Shown here piece by piece: positions 4,945 through 5,513 of a stretch of 5,513 bases of DNA. The DNA lies in NCBI GenBank assembly GCA_027295365.1, contig JAPULD010000035.1, positions 1 through 5,513 on the forward strand. Direction: 5' to 3'. The position numbers and the translations under genes are program-made. This stretch comes from Planctomycetota bacterium (GTDB lineage Bacteria > Planctomycetota > Phycisphaerae > Phycisphaerales > SM1A02). Below the pieces are notes generated by a model. That model ran no database searches, was not told the DNA's origin, and saw only the letters and a program-made list of their open reading frames with translations. How positions within the stretch are numbered: position 1 is the first letter of the stretch; each line of letters starts with the position of its first letter.

Positions 4945-5513
4945 TCAGGTACCTTCGGGTCGTTTGTATTCCTCACGCAGCCGGCCGCCCTTGCGAGGCT
5001 CGATACCCAGCCTCGTGCCTTCGCCACTCTGGTCATCCTCGTCCTCGGCATACCGGGGCAGATCGGCGCAATGCTTGACCTTGCCGGTATGGCAATCATG
5101 CAGATACGTGACCGCCTCATCCAGATCATCCATGACCGTAAACAGGTTGAAGTCGCCGGGGCTGATGGTCTTGAACTGGGTGTCCAGGGTCTGGTGCATC
5201 CAATCAACGAGCCCATCCCAGAAATCATGCCCGATCAACACCACGGGAAAGGGCGCGACCTTCATCGTCTGGATCAACGTCAACGACTCGAAGAATTCAT
5301 CCATGGTGCCGAACCCGCCCGGGAAGATGATGAAGCCCCGGGCGTATTTCATGAACATGACCTTGCGGATGAAGAAGTACCGGAAGTCCATCTCGACGTT
5401 CTGATAGGGGTTGGCCGTCTGCTCGAAAGGCAGCGTGATGTTGAGCCCCACGGAGGTCCCCCCCGCTTCCATCGCCCCCTTGTTGGCGGCTTCCATGATG
5501 CCGGGCCCGCCCC
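4945..5513 (-). CDS. LOG-family (TIGR00730) Rossmann-fold protein, N-terminus beyond right edge
   Basis: The frame is open from the right edge to a TGA at 4945-4947, giving about 188 residues. It enters the window in GGPGIMEAANKGA, the first conserved family motif, so roughly the first third of a typical protein is missing. The second motif PGGFGTMDEFFE lies about 63 residues further on and contains the conserved Glu. The upstream FFIRKVMFMK segment contains the Arg-Lys pair usually seen before it. Family knowledge: LOG proteins hydrolyse nucleoside 5'-monophosphates to free base and ribose 5-phosphate (cytokinin activation in plants, purine nucleotide turnover for bacterial PpnN). They were long mislabelled lysine decarboxylases. 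The substrate here cannot be read from sequence. The last 50 or so residues, after AVTYLHDCHTGK, are charged and low in hydrophobics and look like a flexible tail. An internal ATG at 5494-5496 is not the start, because the motif continues upstream of it. nrtS follows after 21 bp. Confidence 0.92.
   Translation of the reverse strand, partial: GGPGIMEAANKGAMEAGGTSVGLNITLPFEQTANPYQNVEMDFRYFFIRKVMFMKYARGFIIFPGGFGTMDEFFESLTLIQTMKVAPFPVVLIGHDFWDGLVDWMHQTLDTQFKTISPGDFNLFTVMDDLDEAVTYLHDCHTGKVKHCADLPRYAEDEDDQSGEGTRLGIEPRKGGRLREEYKRPEGT

Noticed and set aside
4922..5404. Plus-strand open frame of 160 codons opposite the LOG-family gene
   Set aside because: It is antisense to the conserved PGGFGTMDE region and is Ser/Arg-rich without recognisable features.

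Overview
The window holds seven protein-coding genes, two of them cut by the window edges, on a mostly high-GC background. Only the galactokinase gene lies on the plus strand. The mixture of exported ankyrin-repeat proteins, a galactokinase start without a Shine-Dalgarno site, and a palindromic 'TAGGGTCCGC...GCGGACC' intergenic element suggests a free-living environmental bacterium. A planctomycete-like lineage (Planctomycetota, perhaps Phycisphaerae) is my best guess, but this is inference and no rRNA or marker gene is present to confirm it.

Left block (1-1897, minus strand): two tandem ankyrin-repeat genes, read right to left. The first encodes a 463-residue exported protein made almost entirely of about 12 ankyrin repeats plus a C-terminal cap. 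The second starts about 33 bp downstream in the same frame, has a lipoprotein-like signal peptide and four visible repeats, and runs off the left edge. It contains an in-phase A AAA AAG slippery heptamer.

Middle block (1898-3342): a 119-bp divergent intergenic region carries an 11-bp dyad (TTGTGACACAA) and a -10-like box only 8 bp before the galK start. galK (2017-3210, plus strand) has all three GHMP/galactokinase motifs and a small in-frame 9-bp repeat encoding Gly-Asp-Pro units. After galK lies a nested palindromic element (3248-3316), between galK and the convergent minus-strand genes.

Right block (3343-5513, minus strand, read right to left): a LOG-family (TIGR00730) Rossmann-fold protein whose N-terminus is beyond the right edge; 21 bp further a 78-residue NrtS-type nitrate/nitrite transporter; then, after 94 bp, two tandem paralogous genes for small single-pass membrane proteins of unknown function. 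The paralogues share a 14-residue identical core, identical GTG GTG starts and identical GGAG ribosome binding sites. They are visibly more AT-rich than galK and the ankyrin genes. They are the least explained part of the window.

I see no complete pathway. galK stands without other Leloir genes, and LOG-nrtS is the only pair whose spacing strongly suggests co-transcription apart from the ankyrin pair. No tRNA, rRNA, CRISPR array or transposase gene is visible.
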